From: Nitrospinaceae bacterium
Lineage (GTDB): Bacteria > Nitrospinota > Nitrospinia > Nitrospinales > Nitrospinaceae
Length of the DNA stretch: 64,000 nucleotides
Reading direction: 5' to 3'
Assembly: GCA_028278405.1 (NCBI GenBank)
Contig: JANQEK010000015.1
Location: forward strand, 1 to 64,000
Positions 9,764 to 19,023 of this stretch are shown here, piece after piece; the first letter of the stretch is position 1; every line of letters starts with the position of its first letter. A model generated the notes under the pieces. It searched no databases and had not been told where the DNA came from. It saw nothing but the letters and a program-made list of their open reading frames with translations. The position numbers were made by a program, and so were the translations under genes.

Positions 9764-10195
9764 TTAACTATAAAGAATGATTTTCTTTTTTTGAGATTTT
9801 ATGTATGGACGCATAGCTTTCATATAATCTGAAATAATTTCCATTTCCATTTGAATTTCTTCAGCATCTATCAAATTATCTTTAACAAAGTTTCCTATTC
9901 TTGTAACTTTTTCTACATCTTTTACGATCGAATCTATCGTATTGGTTATTTGTTTATCTATACCAATTAACTCTGATTGCTCAGCTAAAATATTTTGGGG
10001 ATTTTGTGTCCTCGTCATATTTTGAGGAACAATCCCAAACCAAAATACTAAAGCTCCAATTGCAATTGTTTCTTTGTATGAATATTCGGGAAAGTTTGTC
10101 TTGATTTCCGTGGAATCTTCATCAGATTTTTTCTCAAATAACCCTAATTGGGAATCTTCCAGCTCTTGACAAAGAATGGAAGTATATGTGTTCAT
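9764..10195 (-). CDS. Hypothetical protein of a three-gene island operon (second gene)
   Basis: The ATG at 10195 with GGTGA ahead is preferred over an upstream TTG at 10207. The product has about 143 aa and is mostly helical, with a possible short hydrophobic segment (ETIAIGALVFWFGIVPQNM) and a long helical stretch rich in Ile, Glu and Asp. No family was recognised. It starts 27 bp after the TIGR04255-like gene and is followed 5 bp later by the 221-aa gene, so all three are probably one transcript. Confidence 0.55.
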   Translation of the reverse strand: MNTYTSILCQELEDSQLGLFEKKSDEDSTEIKTNFPEYSYKETIAIGALVFWFGIVPQNMTRTQNPQNILAEQSELIGIDKQITNTIDSIVKDVEKVTRIGNFVKDNLIDAEEIQMEMEIISDYMKAMRPYIKSQKKKIILYS

Positions 10196-10222
10196 AAAGT
10201 TCACCAATATTTAAAATTATTA

Positions 10223-11005
10223 TTAATTAATTTTATTAATAAATTCTTCCTTAATAGCCCAATGAAATATATTAAATATTTCGTCATTAATTTTTTTTAA
10301 CTCATCACCGATTCTATTTTTATCCACATTTTCTTCAATAGAAAATAAATCAATATCTAATATAATCTGCCTATTTTTAATTTTTACATTTTGGGGTAAA
10401 AGCCCATAATTTAAATTTAATCGATAAAAATTGTTTGAAAAAGTAATTGAACTCAATCCTGAATCAATAAATTTCCCACCTGGATTTGACAGCATGTGGT
10501 CTACCAAAAATTTATTAAATGGCTGAGAAATCAATCCTACAGGAGCCGCCTTTTCTTCAACATTTGCTTCTAACAAGTTTACTTTTCTAATAGCAATCCG
10601 ACTAAAAGTGTTAACTTCTACAAGGTCCATTATTGGTAAGAGTGTTGTGCTAATTTCCTCAAAGCTATTTTTAAAATTCGTATATGATGGGCCGAAAATA
10701 GTAAAAGTTAAGGCATTTAAAGTAAGGTGTATAATCTTTTGATTATTTTCATCTTTATACTCAAATCCAGAAACTTGATGACCCGATTCGACTATTGGAG
10801 TCTTGTCCTTCTCAATCTTAAATTCAGCCTTCACATCAAACACAGGATTGACAATAGGGAAGCTTTTCAGCCTATCACCTATTTCTTTTTTTCTCTCTAA
10901 TATCGCTTGATTCGGTTGAAATTTAACTTGGAATGTAACGGATTTGAGTAAATTATTTTTATAATGAAAATCAGGATCTCTTTCTTTACCAGGAAAGTTA
11001 AACAT
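10223..11005 (-). CDS. TIGR04255-like protein, first gene of island operon
   Basis: A 260-aa cytosolic protein. The opening LLKSVTFQVKFQPNQAI...LKSFPIVNPVFD and the alternating beta-strand pattern match my memory of the sporadically distributed TIGR04255 family, whose function is unknown and whose members often lie in accessory or defence regions. It leads an operon with two further unknown genes. The family assignment is moderate. Confidence 0.5.
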   Translation of the reverse strand: MFNFPGKERDPDFHYKNNLLKSVTFQVKFQPNQAILERKKEIGDRLKSFPIVNPVFDVKAEFKIEKDKTPIVESGHQVSGFEYKDENNQKIIHLTLNALTFTIFGPSYTNFKNSFEEISTTLLPIMDLVEVNTFSRIAIRKVNLLEANVEEKAAPVGLISQPFNKFLVDHMLSNPGGKFIDSGLSSITFSNNFYRLNLNYGLLPQNVKIKNRQIILDIDLFSIEENVDKNRIGDELKKINDEIFNIFHWAIKEEFINKIN

Positions 11006-11407
11006 AAAAATAAGAGGATTGTTTGATAGGAGGAAGCGGAATAAGCATAATTCTCATAGAATTGTACCATTCATTATTATTTATCATTATTAAATTATAA
11101 AGAATATACCTTATAAATTCATATGTTTGGAAAAGTTTAGTGCTCAAAAAACAACTTCATTCCCTAGACAACACTAGGAAAATTAGTATCCTTGAGTGGT
11201 GGAATAAAAAACAAAATAATAAATAAATACAAATAAAACAATGGGTTATGAGAGTTGCGGATGGTTTGCAAAGTGATTAAAACATACTCTCGACAGTGTT
11301 GGGAAACCATATTCTCTCAGTTTTTTAAGCTAATTTGAATCAATTCAATTCCGCTTTAGGGAATCGAATCGCCGTCCCAATCAAGTTTCAGTTCTAAAAT
11401 CTCAAGT

Positions 11408-11450
11408 TGTGTCCGATCCGTGGTAATATATCGTGTCCAGATCGGACGCA
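11408..11450. repeat. Inverted repeat near the att-like site
   Basis: TGTGTCCGATC (11408-11418) pairs with GATCGGACGCA (11440-11450) with one G-T wobble around a 21-nt loop. It lies about 60 bp upstream of the att-like core, where integrase arm or accessory sites are often found. An RNA stem is equally possible. Confidence 0.45.
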
Positions 11451-11510
11451 GAGTCATAAAGCCTAGTATAGATTCAATAGGTTGAGATCTTTTGAGATTC
11501 ATAAGCTCAA

Positions 11511-11537
11511 AGGTTCATCTCCCCCCGCCTCCACCAA
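11511..11537 (+). other. att-like site resembling the tmRNA/tRNA 3' end
   Basis: AGGTTCATCT followed by CCCCCCGCCTCCACCA reads like the last part of a T-arm, the 3' acceptor strand, an A discriminator and the CCA end, as seen at the end of many tmRNA genes. The T-stem does not pair properly and no tmRNA body precedes it, so this is probably a partial duplication left by integration into ssrA. Integrase and island cargo lie to the left, consistent with a right-hand attachment site. The core recurs at 19024-19038. Confidence 0.5.
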
Positions 11538-11638
11538 GCGGCGAGCCGCCGCTGGCCATTTGGCTGCTACTTGACTAGACAAACCAACCCTTACTTCCAC
11601 GCGTAATAATCCAATAATCTTTGTATGGAGGTACCCTG

Positions 11639-12025
11639 ATGGTTAAAGAACTTACATCAAAACTATGGGATATGGCAAACGCGATTACTGCATTTTCAAT
11701 CGCGCAGGTAATCGCCTATTTATATCTTCTTACTAACCCCAATGTGAATATCGAAGGACTAAAGTGGATTATTTGCGTAGGGATTGTTTTTTTTCATGGC
11801 ATCTATCTGCTTGGTATTGGTGGGTGTCACAAAGCAATGCTTAAATTAGAAACTAGGTCAAAGAAGAAGCTTAATAAGGTGAGCGTTAAGATAAAACATG
11901 GACAACAATTCATCGTCGTATTGTTCGCCATACTCGCAATAATATTGACGGTATTTTATTCACATAATTTTGATCAACAAAATCCCTCTGTACATCAACT
12001 CAAAGGACTCGTAAATATAATTTGA
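11639..12025 (+). CDS. Small three-helix membrane protein, unknown function
   Basis: The start is the ATG at 11639 because GGAGG ends 7 bp upstream; a TTG 18 bp earlier is unlikely. The 128-aa product has three hydrophobic segments, roughly residues 15-32, 43-62 and 93-112, with a basic loop (KLETRSKKKLNKVSVKIKHG) between the second and third. It lies just outside the att-like site and converges on the dab operon. No family was recognised. Confidence 0.6.
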   Translation: MVKELTSKLWDMANAITAFSIAQVIAYLYLLTNPNVNIEGLKWIICVGIVFFHGIYLLGIGGCHKAMLKLETRSKKKLNKVSVKIKHGQQFIVVLFAILAIILTVFYSHNFDQQNPSVHQLKGLVNII

Positions 12026-12085
12026 TTCTCTCTAATATCGATTTCAACCTTACGCTGATCCCAAAAAGAAGAAGGATTAATCGGG

Positions 12086-12100
12086 GCGCTCAAAAAGCGC
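12086..12100. terminator. Short hairpin between convergent genes
   Basis: GCGCT-CAAAA-AGCGC lies between the plus-strand membrane protein and the end of the dab operon, with a T-run about 6 nt after it on the plus strand. It is a weak candidate terminator. Confidence 0.4.
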
Positions 12101-12109
12101 TTCATGTTT

Positions 12110-12436
12110 TTACGCGTCAAAATGAGCAGGCCGAAGAACGCTGGCGTCTATTACAAAAAGACTGCCTGAGTGACGTTCCAGAAATGGCTTGAGACCCGAT
12201 AAAATAGGATCTAGTTTTTCTTCAGGGACAATGGTCAAAACCATTATAAGGCTACTTGTGTCGTTAAACATCATGTGTCCTTCATGAAACCCACTATGCC
12301 CTTTCCCCGATAAATTGCTGAAAATCGTATAACCGCTGGCTTTAATCCGGTCAAGAACGTCCGTCACAAAATGCAGATGTTCTCCTTCAATAATGATCTT
12401 GATTTCTTTCATCGGATGAAGCTTCAAGGCGCTCAT
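12110..12436 (-). CDS. PII-like signalling protein of the dab operon
   Basis: A 108-aa ferredoxin-fold protein of the GlnB/SbtB-like group: MKEIKIIIEGEHLHFVTDVLDRI...GYTIF as first strand-helix-strand, a T-loop region GKGHSGFHEGHMMF, and a second half SLIMVLTIVPEEKLDPILSGLKPFL. It lacks the classical GlnB uridylylation Tyr context. It follows dabA by 30 bp, and PII-like genes are known companions of inorganic-carbon transporters, so it probably senses a nucleotide and tunes DIC uptake. AAGGAG precedes the chosen ATG. Confidence 0.8.
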   Translation of the reverse strand: MSALKLHPMKEIKIIIEGEHLHFVTDVLDRIKASGYTIFSNLSGKGHSGFHEGHMMFNDTSSLIMVLTIVPEEKLDPILSGLKPFLERHSGSLFVIDASVLRPAHFDA

Positions 12437-12466
12437 AATATTTCTATACTCCTTAACAAAATTATT

Positions 12467-15400
12467 TTACTGAATAGGTTGCCAATCATTATTCCATTGA
12501 AAGAGGGAAAATTCCATAGTTTCGGGATCTAATGCGACAATATGGAGCCATTGGTTCATCGTCAATCGCTGCAAGATCGTATGTCGCAAAATGATGGTCT
12601 CTATCATTTTTAACGGAGCTTCTATTATAACAAATAGCCGCATGGGTTCATGGTAAGGTTTCTCGCCATCGAATATCGTTTGGATAGGAAGACCGACACA
12701 AAGATCACTCTGGGTGCCAAACATGACACCTACACGACCCACCACATTATGATACGCTTTACTTCCCGCTCCATAAACCTCAGAGTCAACGGTGGAAAAA
12801 TAGTGCTCCATATTAATCCATTGTCCTACGATCATTGGAGCGGTCATGATAATTTCTAAATATTTTCCTTCTGGATCCTTTGAAGAATCATAGGAATGCA
12901 AAAAAGTCCGGGCTTCCAAATTTACCCCTTTGGTCAAAAGCCGCCGCCCCGCGATAAAAGCCGTGTGCCGGGAAAGCCCCCATTCCGGCCGAACCTGCGA
13001 CCAATCGATGCTCCGTGTCTTTGTCCGTTTTAAAGCGCTGAAAACTCCATTGGTGTCAGACTCGTCTGGCATACGGGCCAACCGTTCCCTGCCGTTTTTT
13101 TCGCCGGCTTCCAGGAGATCGGCCTGCAACCTGGTTAAATCTTTTCGATGAGTGGCCGGGACGTCTTCCAAATCAAATAGCTCCACCTCGTCTGTTGTCG
13201 TGTCGTGTTGCCCGGGAAGAAAATGCGTATCATCAGGAATCACCAGACCCTTCTCAGCAAGTAGTTTACGAACCTCGGGTTTGTTGGCCATAACCGCCAG
13301 GGCTCGTGCGTTGGATACCCCATGGTTACCGCCGCACGCACCGCAATCCAATGCAGATTCGTAGGGATTGTTATCTGAGGTACTGCCATGACCGCAAAGC
13401 AAAATGAGCCGGGCAAATGTTTTAAATCCTAAAACCCTTAATGCCGTTTCCACGTAATTGACCTGCTCTGCAACGGTAAATCCTGCCTGAGTGATCCGTT
13501 GCATTTGACGATCCACGTCTCGTGGGTTCACATCAAACTTACTTTGGAGTACCTGGCTAAAACGGTCGATATCCGATTTGGTCCACTGTAACAATTGGCT
13601 CAATTCCTGGTTTTCAGGGTTGTCGGCCTGAACTTGATCCATCGCCATTTTTCGCAAATGTTCGACCTGTGCGTGAGACACGGTGGCGCCCAGGGGACCG
13701 TATTGCTCAATCAAAAGCTTGTAAATAACCGCCCGATGCTTAGAGGCAACCATTTCGTGAGCCTCTTCCCGTTCAATTTTGTCCACAGTCAGTGTTGTTC
13801 CTATAGGAATAGCCAAACGCTCTTTCAACCATGCAACGGCTCTGTTGAACCATTTGGGGCGCAACGTTTGGCCGAAAAGCCTAAACCCAAAGAACCAACC
13901 AATGGCTTCCACCATGACGTATGGGGTGATAACGTTCTCTTTCAAATCATGCAGCAATGTATGACCCGCCTTAGCGAGTTGGTGTCCCTCTAAAAACTCT
14001 TTTGCTGCCTTGGCTTGATAGGCGCGAGGAATTTCTTTAACGACGTGATTGGGCTTCAAAAGAACCGGACATTGGTCTGTCTGGTGTTCGTTCGTAAACC
14101 CTTGATAGCATATGGGAACCCCAAAAAAACCGGCAAATCCAAACGTCTCGTTGCCTCCAACTTCTTCAAGGTGCCTTCTGAACCCCTCTGACCGAACATC
14201 GATGCAAAAAATGGACTGGGACAGCGGACGTGATTCCGGATTCTTTTCCTCCGCCGTGTTGTTCTTCTTCAATTTCTCAATATTGGGAGAAAACTCTTTC
14301 ACAAAACCCTTGATGAAACTGGATTCTAAAGCCTTCAGCCAAACAGGTCCATACTTTGATTCGGGAAACTTCTCGACCCAGTCAAGTAGAGTGTCTAATG
14401 ACATGGAATCACTTTTCAAAACATCCTGCATAGAAATATTCAATGATTGGGTGAGATGCAATAGGATCAAGCTCTGAACATCAGTTTTTTGTTGTTTCCG
14501 AATTTTTTCCCATTTTGAAATCAATTCTGAATCGCATCGATTAAGGTCTTCTATACGCAACGGTTCCTGTATGAACAGGGACATATCCATGTTCTCTTCG
14601 ATTTCTTCTGGCAGTCCTCTTACTTCATGATCTTTGTATAGACCGTATCCAACGGAGAAATTATTTAAATATGCCCGTATCGAAGAATAGCTTCCAGGAA
14701 TGCCCAATTTAGAGTTGCAGGCCAAACTCACCAGTTCTCTTTCATAAAAAATCCGGACGGCCATATACTTGATAAGGTCAATCGGATAGGCGTTTTGCCA
14801 CTCATAATCTACCTGTTCCGAGCGCCATTTGAGGAACCCCGTCCACCCGGACAATTGAGCCAAATGCAGGGTGAAATAATCGATCCACAAATTCTTGGGT
14901 ATGGATAGCATGGACATACTTTCCAAAATGGCATCTTCCGGCCGATCGGGTAAGTTTTTAATCTTGTTTTTCCAATCAGGAATACCCAGCAAAAAGCCGG
15001 AAGCATCTTCCTGGGCTAACGCTTTCCAACCACCGTAAAAAGTTTTTTCTCTTAAAGGCATGTTCCAACAAGCATGTCCTTCGTCGAGAAATCCGCTAAC
15101 CCATTTGATAACTTCGCTGTCGATTTGATGCTGTATATTTGTTCCAAGTGATTGATCGCACCATTTCCCAAGTGTGTACTGTGTGGCCAGTTCTTCTTGT
15201 TCCCGCTCTGCAAAATCCAGCAGGGACATTTTTAGCTCTTTGGTTTTCGATAATCCTTGGATTTTCTCGATCAGATCTTGTACTTCTGTTTGATTTTGGA
15301 AAGATTCCAAAACCGTCGGAGCCACGTCTGTTGCGACTTCTCCCGTACCGTTAAGAAAAATGGTTTTCAAAACTTCAAAATGAGAAACCTGTTTATCGCC

Positions 15401-15715
15401 TATATTAATAGTTGCATCTTTTGAAATATCCTTTAAGGCTTCATTAAGGGCGTCATCTGTTATTCGTCCTTCCTTAACATAATCACGATACTCTTCATTA
15501 GGTAGAAAACCGCGCCCACCCAAAAACCGTTCAGCCTCCTTAATAGCTTTTTCAAAATGAAAATGTTCCAGCCCGTGAAGCGGATTATGATGGATAAAAG
15601 TCTTCATCGGCCAGTAATGAGAAATGGGTTCGCCAGCCAGGTTCACGAACGAACGCAATTCTATCCGCTGGGATTCAACTGACATTTTGGTTTCTTTTTC
15701 TTCGACGGTAGGCAT
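12467..15715 (-). CDS. dabA: DabA, zinc-binding inorganic carbon transporter subunit (DUF2309)
   Basis: This is the cytoplasmic, beta-carbonic-anhydrase-like subunit of the DAB inorganic-carbon accumulation complex, thought to convert CO2 to bicarbonate vectorially using the proton motive force. Four expected zinc and active-site residues can be placed: Cys504 and Asp506 in FCIDVRSEGF, His776 in LLCGHGS and Cys791 in LDCGACGG. The 15-residue His-to-Cys distance equals that of the characterised Halothiobacillus protein. At 1082 aa it belongs to the long form. It lies 44 bp after the NuoM-like gene and 30 bp before the PII-like gene. Confidence 0.93.
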   Translation of the reverse strand: MPTVEEKETKMSVESQRIELRSFVNLAGEPISHYWPMKTFIHHNPLHGLEHFHFEKAIKEAERFLGGRGFLPNEEYRDYVKEGRITDDALNEALKDISKDATINIGDKQVSHFEVLKTIFLNGTGEVATDVAPTVLESFQNQTEVQDLIEKIQGLSKTKELKMSLLDFAEREQEELATQYTLGKWCDQSLGTNIQHQIDSEVIKWVSGFLDEGHACWNMPLREKTFYGGWKALAQEDASGFLLGIPDWKNKIKNLPDRPEDAILESMSMLSIPKNLWIDYFTLHLAQLSGWTGFLKWRSEQVDYEWQNAYPIDLIKYMAVRIFYERELVSLACNSKLGIPGSYSSIRAYLNNFSVGYGLYKDHEVRGLPEEIEENMDMSLFIQEPLRIEDLNRCDSELISKWEKIRKQQKTDVQSLILLHLTQSLNISMQDVLKSDSMSLDTLLDWVEKFPESKYGPVWLKALESSFIKGFVKEFSPNIEKLKKNNTAEEKNPESRPLSQSIFCIDVRSEGFRRHLEEVGGNETFGFAGFFGVPICYQGFTNEHQTDQCPVLLKPNHVVKEIPRAYQAKAAKEFLEGHQLAKAGHTLLHDLKENVITPYVMVEAIGWFFGFRLFGQTLRPKWFNRAVAWLKERLAIPIGTTLTVDKIEREEAHEMVASKHRAVIYKLLIEQYGPLGATVSHAQVEHLRKMAMDQVQADNPENQELSQLLQWTKSDIDRFSQVLQSKFDVNPRDVDRQMQRITQAGFTVAEQVNYVETALRVLGFKTFARLILLCGHGSTSDNNPYESALDCGACGGNHGVSNARALAVMANKPEVRKLLAEKGLVIPDDTHFLPGQHDTTTDEVELFDLEDVPATHRKDLTRLQADLLEAGEKNGRERLARMPDESDTNGVFSALKRTKTRSIDWSQVRPEWGLSRHTAFIAGRRLLTKGVNLEARTFLHSYDSSKDPEGKYLEIIMTAPMIVGQWINMEHYFSTVDSEVYGAGSKAYHNVVGRVGVMFGTQSDLCVGLPIQTIFDGEKPYHEPMRLFVIIEAPLKMIETIILRHTILQRLTMNQWLHIVALDPETMEFSLFQWNNDWQPIQ

Positions 15716-15759
15716 AATTTTAGCCTGTTAGACCTCTCAAAAAATAAACAATTGATTCG

Positions 15760-16992
15760 CTAGTAGAGAACTCCACTATAACCAGCGCCAATTAATAATG
15801 CGATAATCGCAACAAACTCCGTTATCCGTAGATCAGAATAGGGCACATTCGTTCGCGCAGTTCCAAAAGCGGTTTGATGAAGCATTTGCAGGAAAAACCA
15901 GCCTCCTCCCAACCAAACCGCAAAATACATCAAAAAAATATTGATAAATTTCACTTCCAAAGTGTCGATGGTTGGCATAATGGTCAGGCCGGTAAAAATA
16001 GGCACCATTGGAAGAAACAGAGCGAAGCTCACAAGAAGAACCATAGCAGTGCCAAGTCGGGGCATTGGAGAAGCAAGCCCTGGAAGCTTTCCAATTATTT
16101 GCCATCCATAGCGATGTCGAACAAACGAAAATGCGAGACCGATACCTCCCAGCACAAACGCTACGGCTATACCAAAACTAATTCCCCATTTGGAAAAACT
16201 TGGAAAAATATTAAGCAACCCCCACACAAGCGATACATGAGCTACCGTAGCCGATGCGATGTACATATTGATTTGCTTTTGTCCCAGGGTAGCTAAAGAA
16301 GCATAAAAAGCGCTTATAAGGGCGAACACACTTATAACCAAAAGCATTTCAGTAGTCAGTGATGGATATATCATTTTCAATTCCACCAATCCCACAGTCA
16401 ACCAAACGACAATCCAAAAACTTGAAAGAGTTCCTTTAGCGTATTTAACCGTGTCAACAAATGGGAGATGAAAAGGAACCAGTGGCAGGAAAGTGACCGT
16501 TAGAAACAAACCGGAAAACATTCGTAAGGTTTCCCCGCCGAAGGAAGAACTTAAAGAGAGAATGATCGCAATGATGAAATGAACAATAATGAGGGTTGTT
16601 CGAAAAGAACGGTGTTTTTCGCGAGCAAGGAACAATGCGGCAAAACCCAGAAGACCACAAAGAAAAAGCCTGCCGGCAAGCCCCTGGCCCAGCAACGTGC
16701 CCAGAGCCAACCCCAAAATTATCATGCCTGAAAAGTAAACTTCCGAAGCCTGTTGCGATTCTCCTTGAGAAAAAATGACGCAAAAACCCGAGAGAAGAAC
16801 TGCAAAAGCCAAAAAGTTAATCGGTGAATCTGTTTCGACAGCAAAGAACAGAAACACGCCTGAAGCTATAATCGTCGCCAAACTAATCAATCTAATATTG
16901 GAAATTGAGATATGCACAACTTTCCATACAATACCCACAACAATCGGGAAAAGGGCGAGAATAATTGGAAGAGAATGTTGATTATCTATCAT
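15760..16992 (-). CDS. NuoM/MrpD-like membrane protein of the dab operon
   Basis: A 410-aa protein made almost wholly of hydrophobic helices (about 12), with weak resemblance to the antiporter-like subunits of complex I and Mrp. It has KYAKGTLSSFWIVVWLTVG and LATLGQKQINMYIASATVAHVSLVWG, the latter recalling the LGYSSVAHMG region of NuoM/NuoL. It lies 18 bp after dabB and 44 bp before dabA. Two-gene DAB systems lack it, so it is probably an extra proton-path or anchoring subunit. Confidence 0.75.
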   Translation of the reverse strand: MIDNQHSLPIILALFPIVVGIVWKVVHISISNIRLISLATIIASGVFLFFAVETDSPINFLAFAVLLSGFCVIFSQGESQQASEVYFSGMIILGLALGTLLGQGLAGRLFLCGLLGFAALFLAREKHRSFRTTLIIVHFIIAIILSLSSSFGGETLRMFSGLFLTVTFLPLVPFHLPFVDTVKYAKGTLSSFWIVVWLTVGLVELKMIYPSLTTEMLLVISVFALISAFYASLATLGQKQINMYIASATVAHVSLVWGLLNIFPSFSKWGISFGIAVAFVLGGIGLAFSFVRHRYGWQIIGKLPGLASPMPRLGTAMVLLVSFALFLPMVPIFTGLTIMPTIDTLEVKFINIFLMYFAVWLGGGWFFLQMLHQTAFGTARTNVPYSDLRITEFVAIIALLIGAGYSGVLY

Positions 16993-17010
16993 TTTATTCT
17001 AATCGCGCTT

Positions 17011-18711
17011 TTAAAAACGATGCGCAACCTTTTGAGCCAGGCGCAATATGCTATTGCTCCATCGAACATAAATCAGATCCACATAGCACCGATTAATTAG
17101 AAAAATATACAATTTTTTTCTAACTGAAACGAGCCAATTTGAAATAAATATTTTTTGCCCCTTGGCATTGGTATAAAGAATAAACCATCCTAATAAAATG
17201 AGCGTAGTGGCTGTTAATATGATCATGTCAAAGACGATCGGATTAAATGCCGCAGCTACAAAGTAACTTTCAGCTACGCCCGGCCCAGGATAAAGGTAAT
17301 GCGTGAATTCCTCCCCAGCCCACAAATAAATAAATACGATGAAGAACAAAGCTGCGATCATCGTGCATGCGACTTTCCAGGAATCCACAGCCTGGAGACG
17401 ATATAAACTAAACATGACCTGGGAAGCCGTCACCCAGCTGAAAAAGAGAAAAATAACCGCCCCATGCGCGTCTTTCAAATGTATCTCCAGCATCCCATGG
17501 GCGATCATGAGAATCACAAGCGGCATCACCAGGGTAACAACCAAACCGGTCACCCAGGTTAATTGGCCCGAAGATTTCTCCTCTTTGATTTCATGTTCTG
17601 CAGAATGTGGAATCTTTGGTTCTTCACGCGATGCATGAATGCCTGTTCCCGCTCCCAAAAACAATGACGCTTTAAAAAGACCGTGTGCGATTAAGTGAAA
17701 AATAGCCAGCGCAAATGCCCCTAGCCCACATTCCATAATCATGTAACCCATTTGCCCCATCGTGGAAAACCCAAGAGTTTTCTTAATATCGTTTTGGGCA
17801 AGCATCATGGAGGCGCCGAGCAGAACTGTCAGAACCCCTATCAAAAATACAATGTGAAGGGTTGCCGATGAGAGAGCATAAAAAGGAGCTAATCGGTTTA
17901 ATAAAAATCCGCCGGCATTGATAATTCCAGCATGCATAAGAGCCGAAACGGGGGTGGGGGAATCCATGGTGTCTGGCAACCACACGTGTAAAGGGAATTG
18001 AGAAGATTTGGCCATCGCGCCAACAAAAATGAGAACCCCAATCAGAGAAATGATGCTGATTTCAAAATGGATTCCCGGTAATAAAGAAACCATGTGAGGG
18101 TTTTCTGCCGCCGCTTTGAAGAGATCGGTAAATTCTAAAGTTCCAAAATATTTATAGGCAAGAAATAATCCAAAGAGAAAACTCACGTCACCGACACGAT
18201 GGACGAAAAAGGTTTTGAACGCATTGCGGCAGGCATCGGGATGGGAATAATTGAAATTAAGAATAAGATAAAGCGCCAAACTTAATAACTGCCAAAGCAT
18301 AAACAACATGAACAAGTTTGGGCTGGAAACGAGCGCAAGGATAACGAAGGTCATAAAGCTCAAAAGCGCGAAAAATCGAGCATAACCTTGATCACCTTCT
18401 AAATACCGGACCGAATAAACATGGATGACAACGCTGACACTCGTGATCAACAGCATCATAACGGCCGTGAGCCGATCGACCAGCATGCCAACTTTTAATA
18501 TGGCGGAGCTTTCAGAGTTTGACGTCCAGAAAACGAATTCGACCGTTCCCTCGACGCTTACGTAATAAAGAGTCCAGGCGGAAAGAAGAAAGGAAATACA
18601 GGTCGCAATAACCCCTACCTTAGCCACATGAGCCAACATGCGGTTGCCAAAGATCCAAATGAAAATCCCAGCCAGGAGAGGAAAGAGGAGAATAAGAATC
18701 GGAACGGTCAT
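17011..18711 (-). CDS. dabB: DabB, NuoL/MrpA-like proton-conducting subunit
   Basis: This is the membrane partner of DabA, a proton-transporting member of the complex I antiporter-like family (566 aa, about 14 helices). Recognisable blocks are FKTFFVHRVGD, AKSSQFPLHVWLPDTMDSPTPVSALMHAG, KKTLGFSTMGQMGYM and HLIAHGLFKASLFLGAG. Where complex I NuoL has the key TM5 Glu (WE...), this protein reads LWQLLSLALYLI, so that Glu is replaced. It is the first gene of the minus-strand operon dabB/NuoM-like/dabA/PII-like. No promoter was confidently placed. Confidence 0.9.
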   Translation of the reverse strand: MTVPILILLFPLLAGIFIWIFGNRMLAHVAKVGVIATCISFLLSAWTLYYVSVEGTVEFVFWTSNSESSAILKVGMLVDRLTAVMMLLITSVSVVIHVYSVRYLEGDQGYARFFALLSFMTFVILALVSSPNLFMLFMLWQLLSLALYLILNFNYSHPDACRNAFKTFFVHRVGDVSFLFGLFLAYKYFGTLEFTDLFKAAAENPHMVSLLPGIHFEISIISLIGVLIFVGAMAKSSQFPLHVWLPDTMDSPTPVSALMHAGIINAGGFLLNRLAPFYALSSATLHIVFLIGVLTVLLGASMMLAQNDIKKTLGFSTMGQMGYMIMECGLGAFALAIFHLIAHGLFKASLFLGAGTGIHASREEPKIPHSAEHEIKEEKSSGQLTWVTGLVVTLVMPLVILMIAHGMLEIHLKDAHGAVIFLFFSWVTASQVMFSLYRLQAVDSWKVACTMIAALFFIVFIYLWAGEEFTHYLYPGPGVAESYFVAAAFNPIVFDMIILTATTLILLGWFILYTNAKGQKIFISNWLVSVRKKLYIFLINRCYVDLIYVRWSNSILRLAQKVAHRF

Positions 18712-19023
18712 CGCCTATATTTGGTCAACACCTAGTTTGATGTTTAGGTTCATCAAATATTCTAATGCATCTTTCCAATTCAACAACTAAAAACTAACAG
18801 AATTACTTATAGTTTATTGATGACCCTATGCAAAAAACGATTCAAAAAACCATCCATTTTTTCCAATGTCAAAAGCATGAAAAATAGAATAATCGAAATA
18901 GTTCCACTTCCCAAAATAATCGGTCAAAAAAATGGCTTTATAGGGCATCTTTGGGGGCAACTGGAAAAATTGGAACTGGTTAACGCTTTTAAAAATGGTG
19001 GGATAGAAAACCTGCTCGGTAGT

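Larger units (their letters stand above)
11006..11638. other. 633-bp non-coding region at the island boundary
   Basis: No coding region is supported. It holds a long stem at 11408-11450 and the tmRNA-end-like att candidate at 11511-11537. I looked for a complete tmRNA (5' end, tag reading frame, T-arm) and did not find one. Confidence 0.6.

Noticed and set aside
11170-11536. Possible complete tmRNA gene ending at the CCA-like site
   Set aside because: No 5' GGGG...TTCGAC start, no tag reading frame and the T-stem does not pair; only the last ~16 nt resemble tmRNA.
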